A stretch of DNA of 64,000 bases from Talinum fruticosum (lineage: Eukaryota > Streptophyta > Magnoliopsida > Caryophyllales > Talinaceae): the NCBI GenBank assembly GCA_021018815.1, contig JAITYX010000032.1, forward strand, positions 4,739,501-4,803,500, in the 5' to 3' direction. The notes under the pieces were generated by a model. It saw only the letters and a program-made list of their open reading frames with translations. It ran no database searches and was not told the origin of the DNA. A program made the translations under genes and the position numbers. The number at the start of each line of letters is the position of its first letter. Positions within the stretch are counted from its first letter, which is position 1. Positions 37,783 through 52,400 of this stretch are shown one piece after another.

Positions 37783-38514
37783 ATGACGGAAAGCAGGCAG
37801 GTGTCTTCCATTCTGCGGCGGGAGGCGGTGGAGTTCCTGATCACTTCCGCCACCGAGCTCGGAGTTCCTCCCATGGTGAAATATTCTGCTCTCTCTCTCT
37901 TCGCCGACCGCTTCTTCCTTTCTCTCCCGTCAATCTCCCAACCCCAATCACGATCTCAGAAATGGCTGCTTCACCCCATCCGACGATCCAATCTCCAGCT
38001 CTTTTCCCTAATCTCTCTCTGGATCTCCACCAAATTCCACGCATCTTCTCCCTCCCTCTCTCTCCGAACCCTAAAATCAATCGCCGACAAGCAAATTCCC
38101 GACGAGCATTTCACCAAGAGCGATTTCGTGGAGGCTGAAATCCTCTTCCTTCAATCGCTAAATTTCGAGATCGGATCCCTATCTTCCTCCGCCTTTGCGA
38201 TGATCGAGGGGTTGGTATTCAAGCTCAGGGCGGTGGCCAAGGCTGGGGAGATGGTGAGCTTTGAGGCGTGTTTGGATGTCGTGGATTTGGTGTACGAAAA
38301 CGAGGGGATTTCACGGTTGTTTGTGGAATCTCCGGTTAGTATCATAGCTGGAATTCTTGCGGCTTCGTTCGTGATTTCGGTGCCCAAACAGAGGTGGGAG
38401 TTTCCTCTTATTTCTTGGCTCAATTTTGTGACTGGCTGCGAGGAGAGAGAGATTATGGGTATTGTCAAGGCCATCCTTAAGCATATTCTACTTCCACCAG
38501 CTCAATGCAAGTAA
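37783..38514 (+). CDS. CYCJ18: Cyclin-J18-like protein
   Basis: A single open exon of 243 codons begins at an ATG immediately after a (GA)n leader. The in-frame sequence upstream to 37675 is a leader translation and not expected to be used. The cyclin box starts near residue 14 (REAVEFLITSATELGVPPMVKYSALSLFADRFF), continues through FSLISLWISTKFHASSP and HFTKSDFVEAEILFLQSLNFEIG, and ends with a second helical half (SPVSIIAGILAASFVIS). Length and organisation fit plant cyclin-J18 (about 230 residues in Arabidopsis), a small divergent cyclin thought to bind a CDK. The frame stops at CK followed by TAA inside AAGTAAGT, which also resembles a splice donor, so a short extra 3' exon cannot be excluded. 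It lies at the end of the tandem duplication, and its own 5' part is repeated as a relic at 25290-25500. Confidence 0.82.
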   Translation: MTESRQVSSILRREAVEFLITSATELGVPPMVKYSALSLFADRFFLSLPSISQPQSRSQKWLLHPIRRSNLQLFSLISLWISTKFHASSPSLSLRTLKSIADKQIPDEHFTKSDFVEAEILFLQSLNFEIGSLSSSAFAMIEGLVFKLRAVAKAGEMVSFEACLDVVDLVYENEGISRLFVESPVSIIAGILAASFVISVPKQRWEFPLISWLNFVTGCEEREIMGIVKAILKHILLPPAQCK

Positions 38515-40432
38515 GTTTTTTATCTAAAAAAAATTACCCTACCTCAATGGCCTTGAAAATTTGGTAGTTTCAGTGATCAAATACTACTAGTACTAGCTTG
38601 TAGCAAGATAGAAAAAGTACTAGTAATTGATGTTTCAAATTTAAATCCATACTCTAGAAATCCCGCTATGGAGGAAGGTCGTCTTATATATATTTTGGTT
38701 TAGCCAACTATAATCCAAACTCGAAAATTAGTTACTACCGTTGACTACTGATAGTTATTTTTGTGGAGGAAAAATACTACTAATGACTCGCTTCTTTATT
38801 TAGTGGTTTCGCATTTATTCCATTCCATGTAAACAAGTTACCAAATTCATATCTTGTTAAAATAAAAATTTATAATAAACGGACTCTAGTCTTTAGATTG
38901 CTAGTAACTCAACTTCGTCGTAGAGGACCAAAGATTAAAAACATTCGTTAGCGTGAGGGATAAAATCATTGTACATGTTATCAGTTCAAGCCTATCTATA
39001 ATTTTGTGAATTTGTCTTCACTTGTAAGATCAATTAGAGTTGTATGTTTCTAAGCATATCGTATAAATGGAAATTATAACCATGTTTTCAAAATTTGATT
39101 TCTAACTCAATTAACCTTTGTCGAATAAATCCTATGTCACGTTTGACATTTTACAGTGCAATGTAATTGATAGTAGAATTCCCATTTTGACTTGATTGCC
39201 CAAATTTGTCTTAAAAAAACTAGTTAGGTCATGAATGTTTCACCTGAATTTTAAATTTGGACACAATTTTTCCTAATTTTGTTGTCCAAATTCGATTTTG
39301 ACCCGGATTTAAACTTGTCTAAGCTGTCTGATCCGGAAAAATAGGTATTGAACAAAATAGCTCATCCAAATATTAAATAATGACCAATTTGACCCGAATT
39401 CGAATTTTTATCAGCGCTATAAATTACATTATATTGTACGCAACTGAATGTAACATTAGAATGCACCTGTATTGCCTACTATAATGTTTGTGTGAAGATG
39501 GACCAACGCACTTATTAGCTCCTTGGGTGCATGATCCAAGTATGCTGTGTTTCAATGTATTCACTCCCCATTGAGAGAGATTCTATATCCGATGGAAAGA
39601 ACCTATGAATCTATGATTAGCTTCTCTGAAAATTTCCAAACGAACAATTTCAACAAAATCCTTCGATTTCTTATTTTAACTCTTATGTATTCCTCTATGC
39701 TCTATCCGTAGAGCACATTGAATGTGGATCTAAAATATTTGGTTTGCTCAAAAATTTCCTGTTTGTAAATTTTCCTAAAAGCGAAATGAACACAGCCCAC
39801 ATGTGCATAAAAACAAGTAAACAACAATAGAAAAACACTTCAACATATCAAGTTAATGTGAAAGTGAAAAATCATGTATTACTTTGATCATTCTAACTTC
39901 TGCCAATGTACATAAGCCATGGCTACCCTCAACCTCAAGAGCCATAGGCAAGTCTCATAGATCATTCATTATTACACAACTCTAAGCAACTAAACCTGTA
40001 AATTTTAAAAACAAAACAATTAAAATTTTCATTAAAAACGAGACCAATTACAGAAGTGTCAAATGAGTTTGAAATCTAAGTTATTGAAGGTAAAAAGATC
40101 AATCAGAGTCATTCCTAACCATATCTTCGTCATCACCAGCACCATGATTACAACTGTGAACTCACTGAGACCGACATCCTCAATATTTGGGATCCACAGA
40201 ATATACCTGACTGTGATTCAAAAGAATATCACCCCCAAGTTACGAATTACCTCAACGAATTGTGAGCATATTTTGGGCATTCATTTTAGCAGAACCCATA
40301 AATTCCTAAAAGCCCTCTTCAAGTTCCATGGCAGGCTCACTTCCTCACTTGTGAAGGAAAGGATTGGATCTCTATTCATGATCCACAAACTGAAGCACGT
40401 ACCTCATTGATTTGCTGATATACACCAGATTT
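38515..40432. other. Intergenic DNA between cyclin-J18 and the minus-strand PPR gene
   Basis: AT-rich, with no supported gene. It contains a diverged MITE copy at about 39190-39418, and from about 39890 the 3' region of the PPR gene. The open plus-strand frame at 40063-40410 is antisense to that 3' region and looks spurious. Confidence 0.45.
39190..39418. mobile_element. Diverged copy of the MITE family found at 60770-61021
   Basis: It shares the order GAATTTTAAATTTGGACA, TTGTCC, GATTTTGACC, a block with TCCGGAAAAATAGGTATTGAACAAA, CCAATTTGACCCG and the terminal GAATTTTTATCAGCGCT with the better-preserved element. The right end is clear. The left end is eroded and its coordinate approximate. 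Confidence 0.55.
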
Positions 40433-43400
40433 TCACGGGGCTTCTGTCATATGGGTGGAATAAGAGCTTGCAAGTCTTTTTGCCCATGGGCTTTCATCAG
40501 TTACCCATGAAATAGAGGACCCGGAGATGAAACACCATCTTAAGTTTAGAAGAGCAGCAGCAAGGTTTTCTGAATGACTGAAAATCTGCATTATCTTCGT
40601 CTCAGCCCTTTCTGATTCTTCGGAGATAATGAGATCCTCATACTCCTCTCTCACATGCTCTAGAGTTTCTGGATCTTGGGAGATCATTCGCAAACTCAAG
40701 ACTTGTAGGGCTTCAAGGGCAGTGCTGAGGAATCCTTGTTCAGCATATGTGTCGCATACGTAACTACAAGTCGAGGGATCCGGCTGGACTTTCTCTCTAT
40801 GCATCATCTCGACCACAAGCTCAATGACATCAATCCTTCCCTAAAATAATTTCATGAAGCAGCATCGTTAAGGACATCTCAAAGCAATACAGAAGAGATA
40901 TAACAATTAAGCAAGCCCTGAGTTCATAGTTGAAACAAAATCCACAGGGAAAGAATGAATATGACAATAACAAATATAAAAGAGAGAAAAGGAAAGTAAG
41001 AGAAGGCATGCACGAGCACAGGACCAAAGGCACCAAATGCTCTGAGATATAAACAAATATTATATCCGATGGATGCACTGAAGGAAGCCATTCAGAATAG
41101 ATACTTAGGTACTCCTGCATCAAGTCATCTATTTTTTCCCTTCTCAGATTTGAGTTTAAATTCTCATTTCCTTATGAAAAACATAAAAAGAGAAAGAAAG
41201 ATCTGAGTTTTAAAAGATGTGAGTTTAAACTCGTCCAACGGGAAAGAGTAAGGCATAATAAAGCATGTACATTGCCCAGTCTGGTACATTTCCTTCAATA
41301 TCATCCCTTGGAATTGACACTACATGACAATGACTCAGTCTGGCAACAACAGAGTGATGCTCCTAATTTAAATCCCCATTGCACATCTACAACCATTTTG
41401 CTGAAGATTTCAGACCGTTAAATGTTAAGGCCACTGTAGAAGCCACTACAAGTTGCTTCACTTTGCCCCCAAGACAAAGATCCCTGGAGGTTAGATAGAT
41501 CAAGATTCTCTCCTCATAGGTCCACAATTTTTAACGGCTATTCATTCTTGTGATCATATATATCATTTACATAACAAGTCACAGCAAATTACCAAACAGT
41601 ATATTTAGAATAAACTCAAATGGGAAAATCTTTTTCAGACACCACTGTTCGTAATATGTAGGACAAGCTAAACAAAATATTTCAATGACTGAATGAAGAT
41701 AGAGAAGATACCTGGATATCTGCTTTACGAAGAACGGTATTAAAGAGTAGCACATCAGGTCGATTTCCTTCGGATATGGTTTGGTCAAGAAGATCCAGAG
41801 CTTCATCAAATGCATCATATTCCAGCAGGATCTGGAAGACAATAACATGGATGGAAGTAAGCCACACGATCAAAACATATGTTCCAGATGACAGAGTTAT
41901 AGCAATCATGGACCATTGAACAAGTACTAAGTAGGCCTAACCAGGAAATGTTAGCACAGTTGTAAAACTTGCATGGGATTAAATATTGTCACAAAAAGTA
42001 GAAAAAACAAATAAGTTGTTGATAATAGCAGGAAAGACTCATCAACCCTGTATTCCTTCAAAATTTCAACATGAAATCTTGATTAGCTTAGTAAGTCAAA
42101 AGTGAACATCCAAAAAATCGGGTCATGAGCACCTCACTCAACCACCACTGCGACCATGACCATCAATAATCCCAGTGTGGAACCAGCTAAAGCAGGATAT
42201 AGGGACAGAGCATCTCATTCAAGGCTAATAAAATTTACAAGTATAAAGAGTCATGTTGACTCTTGTAGTTGTTGATGATGACATGTATGATTAGACACAT
42301 CACCCAAGACACACTGATAACACAAGCAGCACAGAAGCATTTACTAACAAGAACACAACACAGAACCAAAGACAAAATACATATAGTTCACCGTGTCACA
42401 AAAAGCGTTCATGTTGACATAATCATGAATAACAATCAAGAAGTGATGGATGCTTATAATTAGCATCCATAAACTAGATTTTCTCATTTGGGTCCAATAT
42501 TAAAAGGAAAGGCAGAAAAGAAAGAACAGCATACAACATGGTAATCATTGTCACTATAATTCCACCTAAGAGCCTTCCATTTTTCAACTAGGGATGCTCC
42601 AAGACTCACACTAAAAGGCGAGGTCAAAACTACACGATGTGCCATCATCACCAGGTTTTCCAAGCTTTACACTTATGAGGATCCATGATTAGAGGAAGAA
42701 CAAATACCTTAATAACCGCAGTATATGTCAATGTCTGGGGAGAAAAGCCATCACGCAGCATCAATGAAATCAAAGCACACGCAGATTTGAAACATCTTAT
42801 ATTTGAGCAGCAATCAATCATAATATTGTAGGTTGCAGCATCAGGCTGAAGCCCACATAGTTTCATATTCCTGAACATTTGAATCGCAAGGTGATTCTGC
42901 ATATGAAGCACAATATCAGTAGAATGTCGAGCAAATGGAGAAGTATATCCATGGCTGACAGAAAGAATCCCACTAAGGGCTCACCTCTTGAGCCTCAATG
43001 AGTGAATGCAGTGCGGTATTATAGATATCTGTTCCAAGAAAATCATTGTGGGAGAACTGCTGTTCTGCAACTCGCAAGTATTGTAGCAACTCCTGAACCA
43101 TCCCTTCTGTCCCTAGGGCTTTTAACTTCAAAATAAACAAACCAAGGGTGGAGTTCGGAGTCACTTACTACAGCAATTTCACATGAAAATTCACCGAACA
43201 TGATTTTCCGGGAAAAAAAGGGTCAAAAATCAAGAACAGAAGATAATCCCGGTAATAGGGAAAAGTGGGGATTGGGGATCCATAGGTATTTGACAAGTAT
43301 TGCAGCAACCAGTTGACTTTTGCAAATCAGTTCTCAATACATCCTACAAGGCTATAATTTTCCAACATCTAATCTCGTGTGTCCTTGCTGATAATCCATT

Positions 43401-46400
43401 TCTTACTTGACTCCACATAGCAGTAAGCACAAAGAACAAGAAGGATAAAGAAAGTCAATAAGCTGCAACATTTACACTGCAAAGAAAACATGCAAAAGCA
43501 TCTATTAAGTTGTGATTAGGCACAAGCGTGGGACTTCATTACAGAGAATAGATGCAGCTACATTTAGTTCATGACTATGTTCTGAAGGAATAACGTCAAA
43601 CCAAAGAAATAACACAGGTTGGTTTGCTAGAGACAAATTTTGCAACTCAAAATGGCATGTTGATCAAACAGCATAATAGAATATTGATGCTACGACAATC
43701 AACCAAGCAAATCCAAATCCAAAGAAAAGACGCAAGGCTCATGCAACATTTCGAACCACCACCCCCGCCCCCAAAAAAGCTATAATTACTGCTAGTTATT
43801 CAATGTTACGCAGAATATATGATGAAAGCAACACTTTCTGCCACCTTAAATTGCATGTCAAACTTAAATCCACAATCCTTCAGTATAGGAGTCTGAGATG
43901 CACCTAGACCTACAAGGAGCAAAACAGGTACAAATTAAACATGCAGATAATCATACAGTTGACCAGCTACATCCGAATTCAAGGAGATAAATAGCTCAAA
44001 ACAAAGTACTAATGCAAAGTCCAGCAGTAACTTATACTGTTACTCTTGTCCCATTGTTGATTCACTAATCATCCCCCACAAGGGCAATAATTACCTCCTA
44101 GAAGGGTAGAATAATACACAAACAGCAGCAATGTAGTCTCCGGGCAAATAATCACTATTCGTATTAAGCCATCAAGATTTTTAGTCACAGTTGAGGCACA
44201 CAAGAACATAACAGAGGTTTCAAATCTTTACCAAGTTCTTCATTGAGAGGTGACTGTGCTGAATTCCATTTTTGAGCATATCCAATTCTATGGCCTTGAT
44301 CCTCTTTGTCACATCAGCCTGAGAGTGCAAATTACCTTCTTCATATGGGGCATTGACATTCCCAAACAAAGAAAAGAGAAGCTCATATGTCCTAATGTCT
44401 GGTCTGATGTTCAACTCTCTCATATTAGCAAACATCTTAACAGCACGTTCTGGTTGATCCTACAGAATTCCAAGCATTGCAGTTTTATCAGATGAACAAT
44501 CTGTGATATTGGCAAAGTCACGCAATCATGCATTATTATAGGTTGATTTTACATCTGCTCTGTGGCTGGTTTTTCTAAAACCCATAAAAGAACTTGAAAA
44601 ATTTCCAGAAAAAAACACCCTGCTGCCTAGAGAGTCTGACTGGAATAAACAAAGCATGTGAGTAAGTGACAAAAAATGCAAAGTAAATAACTGACGACAG
44701 TTTCAATGGCAAGTTGGTCATTGATTACACAAACAATCAAGGCAAAGGCTAAACAACAATTACCATAAACTTCCTCAAATCCAGCTCTAACCAGAATTAC
44801 GGTTCATCGGTTAAGGAGGCTCATCCGGAACATGATTCTGTTCAATCAATTTCAAGAATTGTTTGGCCTCAAATTACAACCGGGCTGAGCTATATGGTGG
44901 CCTCATCAACCTGGTTCAACATCTGGATGTCCAACTTGCCATTCAATAATGATATGCTAGTAAATTTAACAACACCAAACCAACATGCCTCATTTCTCCC
45001 ATTCAAAATGGGATCCAATGCCCTTGCATATGTATCCAAAATTCCACGAGCAACAGAACCATCAAAAATAAACTGCACAAGGCAGAGGTGCTATACTGGC
45101 AAGGGTACATAATCAACAAAAGAACACAAAGTGAATCCAATTGCTGATGAGGTTTGAAGAAGCCAATAACTAGGTGTACAGACCTCACCCCTGGTCAGTT
45201 AACTTACTTAGTCAAGGCTAGGACATAGGCCGTTTCTAAATAATCCAGTGGGAAACATTTATAAGAAGTTGAAAATAACAGCATTAGACGCATCTATTCA
45301 ACAGGCAGCATCAGCATTAGATGCAGGGAGCACATTACTAACAAGTAAAAAAGAATAAAGGTACATAAAACAAAAACGAGCATTATTAATATTAAATAGA
45401 TTGAGGTCAAAGAAAAGGCTTATGTGAAAGGTCAGTTAAAACAGAGGCAGTAATTTGACGATGTTTAAAGATCTACAGTGTTTTTATCTGTTTTTTTTCA
45501 TCAGACCCCATAAACATTAGCAATTATAATAAAGATTGATTTACCATAGTGTCACATGCTGCAAGAAATGCATTATAAGGATGCGCATAAGGAGTTTTCA
45601 TAATCTGATTCAGTAAGGCTTCGGCTAAATCCAAGTCTAAAACTCTGCTGCAGCCTACTGAAAGGGCTGAAAGGGTAGAATCACAGGGCTTCAACTTTCT
45701 CTCTTGCATAACTTTCAACTGCAATCGTTAGTAAAGACAAAGACCGGAAATCAAAGCTCTGGAGCATTTAGAAAAAAATAAATTCATAAGCAAGCCACAA
45801 ACCTTCACTAGAAACAGAAGAACTCACCACTTCCATAGTGTCATCAATGTCTCTGCCCCGAATGACTGCTCTGACCAAGCCATCATATGTGAAGGATGAC
45901 GGTTCCAACCCAAGATTTTGCATCTAAAGAAATCCGGGCCTTCCCTTAATCAGTACCTTGGTATTGAATCAAAGATCTATTACAAGTTCCGGCAGCAGAG
46001 ACGGAGACAGAGAGGGAGAGAAAGGAAGGGGAGGGGCAGAGAGAGAGAGAGAAAACAAGTATTGCTATAAAGGAAATCTGATACAGGAAAAAGAACAGCT
46101 AAATTAAGAGTTTGCATTTTTTCCTTCCTGGTTTTTTCTTTTTCCTTCATATCCACAGAAAAACTTGGTTAAGATTACAAGACTACAAGTGTATAACTGA
46201 TAAATGTAGTCTCAGGACACGAATCACAAACACAGGAGACACATGCAGCTCAGGTTACAGTCCTTGTAGTAAAATAATTTCAGAAAGCACTATATCAAAG
46301 ACCAGAAAAATTTACGACTTAGCAGATCAGGGCATGGGTCTGTGATTTGGCATTCCAAATGAAAATCCTGAACTAAACAGCTGGGCTAGAGCCGCATTTT

Positions 46401-49400
46401 TCATAGACACCAGTGTTTCTAAGGCCAAGGAGCGGATGTTCAACTTCTAAGGGACCAGGAAATCAATTGAACCTGCGCTAAATCGTCAGTGACTTAATAG
46501 ATTCCCCCATTTCTACCTTCACTAGCAGACTTAATAAATTCCTCCATAAAAATCGGAACTGTTCATATGTTGGCAAGGCTTGAAGCACATAAACACCAAA
46601 GGCGAGTTGCTGGGACAAAGTTACTTATGGTGCTTCTGAGGATGGGAAAAGGGACACTGACCTCATTCTTAAAATTTCCTTTCAAAAACCAATTCGATGA
46701 ATTTTGGCTTCCAAGCAGATATTGTGTCTCACAAAACACTTTTTACACTTCATTTACATTCAAAGCCAAGTTTGGGGAAACAGAGGCCAAATAGAAATCT
46801 GACATTTCCCAAGGAACTTGGCAAAAGTGTCATGCTGACATTAAGAATCTAGCAATCAACTAGATGCAACAACAAAAAATACTAAGAAAGTCCCTACCTG
46901 CACAATTAATTGCTCAGCCAGCTCATCATTTCGGCATTGAGCGCAAGCATGGATGACATCATTAAAAGACCACCTCAAGACCCTCTTGATAGAATTCTTT
47001 TGACTCTCCAGCATTTTTACCCCAGAAGTCCTGCCCATGATACCCTCTGCATAGAAAAGGCTAGATTGCAGAGTGTTCCCTCCATTCATGATCATTCCTT
47101 CATCAACAGATACAGGACTGGGATGTCCCGCTTTGTGCAGATGAGAGCCCATGACACCTATCCCACCATTTGAAGGAATAGGAATGTCAAGATGTGTACA
47201 ATGAATCTCACTCTCTGCAATTTTATACAAAAAGGCGTCTTCTTTCAGAGCCAGAGCTACCATATGTTGCAATGCTTTATATGCAGATTCCAGATCCTTC
47301 AATCTTGTGAAAGACCATATGAACTTCCTCAAAGACACAATATTCCCATTGTAATACTTGATGTAGTCTTTCCAAATTTCATGTACTGCAGACAAATTTT
47401 TCTCCCAAACTGCAAGCTGAAAGAAGTTGGAACAACCCATCACCCATCACATGGAAAGTCGCTAAGAGACAATACAAATGACCATAGGAATTTTTTTAAA
47501 AAAACAAATAGATAAGCTCACAGAATCAAAGGTTGACTAATCAACATGATGAAATTTCATGACTCGGATGGACATAACTCGAAAGAATATGGGCCATAGA
47601 TTTAGGATACAGGGCACACCGTTTTTTATTCTGTCACCCGGTAATCACTCCTACGTTTAAGGAAATGTGCTCATAAATGTACTCAAATGAAAGAGTTCAA
47701 CCGTAATAATTGAAAGATCATTCGTTAACAAGCTTCTCAATGGTCTTACTTGTCAGGCCATCCGAACATCTAGGAACAGCTATTAATAATGTTATTTCTA
47801 TTACCATTGCTTCTTGCCAAAGGAAGTCAACTCTGTCAATTGAAGATAAATCGAAGTATTAACAGAAAACAGGAGGCATTCAGATGCAGCACTGAGGAGG
47901 TGCAGAAGATCGGCATTTGGACCGTGAGAGAGGAAAAGGACGACCCAGAAAGAATCTGGGTGAAGTGATGAGACATGATTGCCTATCTGCAAGTTACCAA
48001 GGACATGGACCTTAATACGAGCATGTGGCAAGCTGATATTTAGAGGCATATTACTTGAGATAAGTATCCCTCACCCTCTATTTATCATTTAGTTATTTAA
48101 TAATATGTGCATAACTCTTAGCATGTTTTCATCCCTCTTGTAGTGACCATTATTTCCTTTCCCAACACTACAACACTTTAGTCTATCTGATTTCTGCTTC
48201 TAGCATTATCTCATTTGTCCTTGAAGATTTGTCACGTTTCTTACACAAACAGCCCGCTTCTTATCGCTATCTCCTTTATTTTCTAGCATTTTTGGGGGGA
48301 TCTTTCAGAAATAATCTCTCTACTTACAAACATAAGTACATGATTGAGAACCACTCCAAAACTAATTAATTCAATTTCATTCCATAATCAACTCTCGAAA
48401 TAAAGTAACTTAGCAGAAATTTATAGCCTTAAAACATAAAACAAGATAGGAAAATATAACAGTATTCTAATACCTAATATACAAACTAAATATCCTCAAC
48501 TAGGCTACATACCTTGAGAAGTGTTGTATATGTGAGTTCATTTTTCCCCAGCAGTTGACGGTCCATCATATTCAAGCACTGATTGGCATGCACTGTATCT
48601 TTCATTTTTGCACAAGCTGACAGAATATAATTGTACAGATGGAGGATAAAACCGGTCTGATGATTTTCTTGGAGAAATTTCACAAGACGAAGTGCCTGAA
48701 AAAAGGGGGGTTGTAAGAGCAAAAGAGCATATAGCTTAGTTTCAAAAATGATTAGGGAAGGGGGAACACATTCAGAACTAGAAAAAGTGTGTTTTACTAG
48801 CAAGCATATACAGTGAACTAGATGCATTTAATTATTTCTAGGTAATCCACTAATTAATATTAATAGGATAATCATTTAGCTATATAAATAGCTAGCTAAA
48901 TGATTACCTGTTAAACATATTTCTCTGTGGGTCTCGTGGAACGGGCTTCTCTACTTGCAGAAACGTGAGCAAGGGTGAGGCTATCTACATTTTTAGATCT
49001 CCCTAGACCCCGTGAAAGTGGGATCCACACTAGGAGTTGTTGTAATCATATAGCTATCTAAGAGTTGAACAAGTCTCATTACAGTATATCCACTTGGGAC
49101 CTCAATATCAACAGAAAGTATTATATTTTGTAGTTGATACTCTCTTACATTGATATCTACGAATGATGACTAGAAAATGAAGCATTCATGATCAGAAATA
49201 TTTCATACCTCCTCCAAGTAACCGCAGCTGCAAAGAGTGTGAATGATAAGTATGTAGCATTTCTTGCTCAAATTGATATTCTTTCCTTCTAAGACTCTCC
49301 AAGTTTCCATCACAAACTACAATGCCAAATAGGTTATATAAACATCATCAGCAAAATCAATATCACTGCAATATTAATGTGAACTAGAAGGGTGTAACAC

Positions 49401-52400
49401 TAGTGCAATACCGACACTCAAGAAGTTTAGGTCAATTAATCTTGCTGCTTGGACACAAGTGTGGTAGAGGGAGAAAAAACACTGAAATATCACAGGATCT
49501 TGAAACTCTTCCATTCACAGTATATACATTTAAGTATTAGTATAGCCAGCAAATGAAATGGATCGCAGACTATAAGGACACACGTTGGTTGAATCACAGA
49601 CCAGCACTGTTTCCTTTTTTTTTTTTTTTTTGGGGGGGTTATTCCTTTGGATATTTTTTTTTTAAATGGAAGGAAAGAGATTATTTCTTCGGTACCTTAC
49701 TTGGCTATACTTTGAGCGTAATGTAGAAAATTTTCTTTTTGTGAGTAAAACAAGACTTTTTCTTACAAGTAATAAAAAAATTCTATTAAAAAGGCACCTC
49801 GGATGTCAACCTTGTACAAGGTGGCGCAATCACAAAATAACATCATGCCATCAAGCTCTGTAAAATAATGTTCTAAACAAAATCCAAAAAAAAAATCAAC
49901 TTTGCACCAAGAATTGACTTCAATTATAAAAAGTTCAAAAGGAATGGACACAAAGTTAGCATCCTATAAAAGGACCATATAAATCCAAAGTAGATAATAC
50001 CCACAAAGTCAACAACATTGAAAGGAGAATAGCAAATGTTCCAAGTATGCCAAAAATAGAGGCTCAGTCAAATTATCTATTATGTGCTGCGTTTCCTCAC
50101 CCTCAAAGACTCTTTTGTTTCTCTCAATCCAAATGCTTCAAAATTTTTATTTATTATTTTCCAATAACTACAAAATTTGTATTACTAAGACAACAATGGG
50201 ATGTCTACAAGTACAAGGTACAATCACAAATAACATCATGCCCTCAAGCTCTCCACAACAATCATATCAACAAATCCAAAAAAGTCAACTTTGCACCATG
50301 GTCTAGAATTTGATTCCAATTATACAAGTTCTCAAAAAGGTAAAATTTGAAATTTTAATAAACTCGCCTTCTCCTCAAAAATCTAATGATTCTTCTCATT
50401 CACAGTTCCCAATACACAACAAATCTCCAACGGCATCAACTTCCAAACTCCTAGGACCCAACTTTACTTCAATTTAACCTACTTATCCATGCCACCAAAA
50501 CATCTTATATAGTTTGAGATTGCATCCAACTAAATCCCCATTAAAGATAACGACAAAGGCCCCAATGCAGAGACCTGCTAGCAATGAACAAAAAGATGGT
50601 GTACCGACTCTTAGTCCTCAAACACAAAGGACACCTACTAGCTAACTTAAAATTTATGCTGTTAAACATGTCCTTCGTGAGAATCTTTCCTTTGGAGGCA
50701 GCCTGCGCAAGAATGAATACATACTTGAGCCACTTGTCCTTTAACCACTCAATCATAGTTTCAACCCCATCAAAACTCTCATTTATTCTCCAGCCACAAC
50801 AACCACAAGCATGGAGAATGGCTTGGGAACATTATACTAGCCCCTCTCTTGACAGTGAATTCCCCTTTTGAGCCTCGGGGCCAAAGAATCTCATCATCAC
50901 ACTCAAAAACAACCTTCGCATTAGCAAGCCAAGCCAAAGTCAGAAGATTCAACATGCTCTCCTCTTCCTAATTCTGCGACCTTCTCAAGAAAGCTATTTC
51001 TTTTTATAAGAAGCTTCTCAGGAAAGTTTTATTCTAATGGATGACGTTTTACCATGGCTCTTTTTTTCTTTTTAAATTTCCTATCAAAGAAACTCTTTCC
51101 AGGGATGTCTCCATGGAAATGCCTCTTTGCACATAAAGCACCTGAGTCACCAAGATTGTTCCCCTCTTTTCTAGATATAATCACAACAAAATATTCCCAT
51201 GAAACGTATCCAAACAAAAACTTCAAAATGAAAAGTAATACAACTAAGATTGTGAGTAACCCTTTAAGAGTTAAAATGAAATCCAATCTTTAGCAGATTT
51301 ATCCCAGGAATTTCCTTTTTCAGCATTGGAACAGCATGCTTCGTCAATGGTTTTTGTAATCATTATTCTTATTGAAGTGGAGTATAATGGAATTTGACCG
51401 CAAGAATAAATAAATCAGACTAGCTTGCAAGTAGTTCATCTCAAACATAGACATACTTACCAACGGATCAGGTGATCTTGCACAGTAGTCAAGAATGCGG
51501 ACTACATCTTTGGAGTATACTGCATGATTTGCAGCATTAAGTCCAGAAAGTAGAGTAGAAGCTTCATTTCTATGACCTAATTGAAGAGCATTAATAATTT
51601 GAAGACCCAAGGAATTGTTGATTGCTTCGCCACTGCATCCAAAACTTACACAACCTGCAAACAGAAATACATCCTGAATATCCTTCCACAATTATGCAAG
51701 TTGCTCACAATACGAAATTGTTACAGTAGTTTTACTTCCACAGTATCAAATACCAGCAGCTATTTATAGTTTGTAACAATTGATCCATCCTTTGACGCAG
51801 CAACAACCCATTCAGACATTCTATCTTTTTCTCCATAAACCCGAGCACACAAGGATTTTGCATGTACCAAGCACTCCACGACCAACACATTAGATTATTA
51901 TCTTGCAGATTTAGTAGTTATTACCTTACCATTGGTATCTAAAATCTTTGTTTACTGTGGAATGTAATTTGTCCAAACAGTAGAGAATCACTAGTAAACA
52001 TGCAAAATAATAATAATAATAAAGGCTAGTAACATATGCCTCGAGAGTGCAGCAACAGAAAGATATATCTCTTTACAATAGCTGGCAAAGAAACCCATCA
52101 ATTTTTTAAAACTAAAACTGGTTTAAGTTATGAAAGTCTAGTGAGGCAAAATAGTTTTATTTATGTGCAATTTTTTACCCATTTACGTAATAGTTACTGG
52201 CATTCAAGGGTATTTAGCTACTACATTCAAGGGTATATGGATCCCCATCCCCTTTCTGCCAGTCTTGACTGATACGATACAGACAACAATTACTACGTTG
52301 GGCCCCTACAACAAAAGAAACTTCACAAATAAAATGAAGAGCGGCCATAGTTTCCAGCTTCCACTTGCCTGTTAAGCCAGCAATGGTTTGAAATGATTCA

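Noticed and set aside
40063..40410. A 115-residue plus-strand frame
   Set aside because: It is antisense to the 3' region of the minus-strand PPR gene, with no recognisable motif.
44890..45078. Minus-strand frame reading QFIFDGSVARGILDTYARALDP as an extra PPR-gene exon
   Set aside because: The flanking exons join in frame without it (ACDTM to DQPERAV), its donor would be poor, and the family has no insertion here. It may be an old transposon fragment, which I could not identify.
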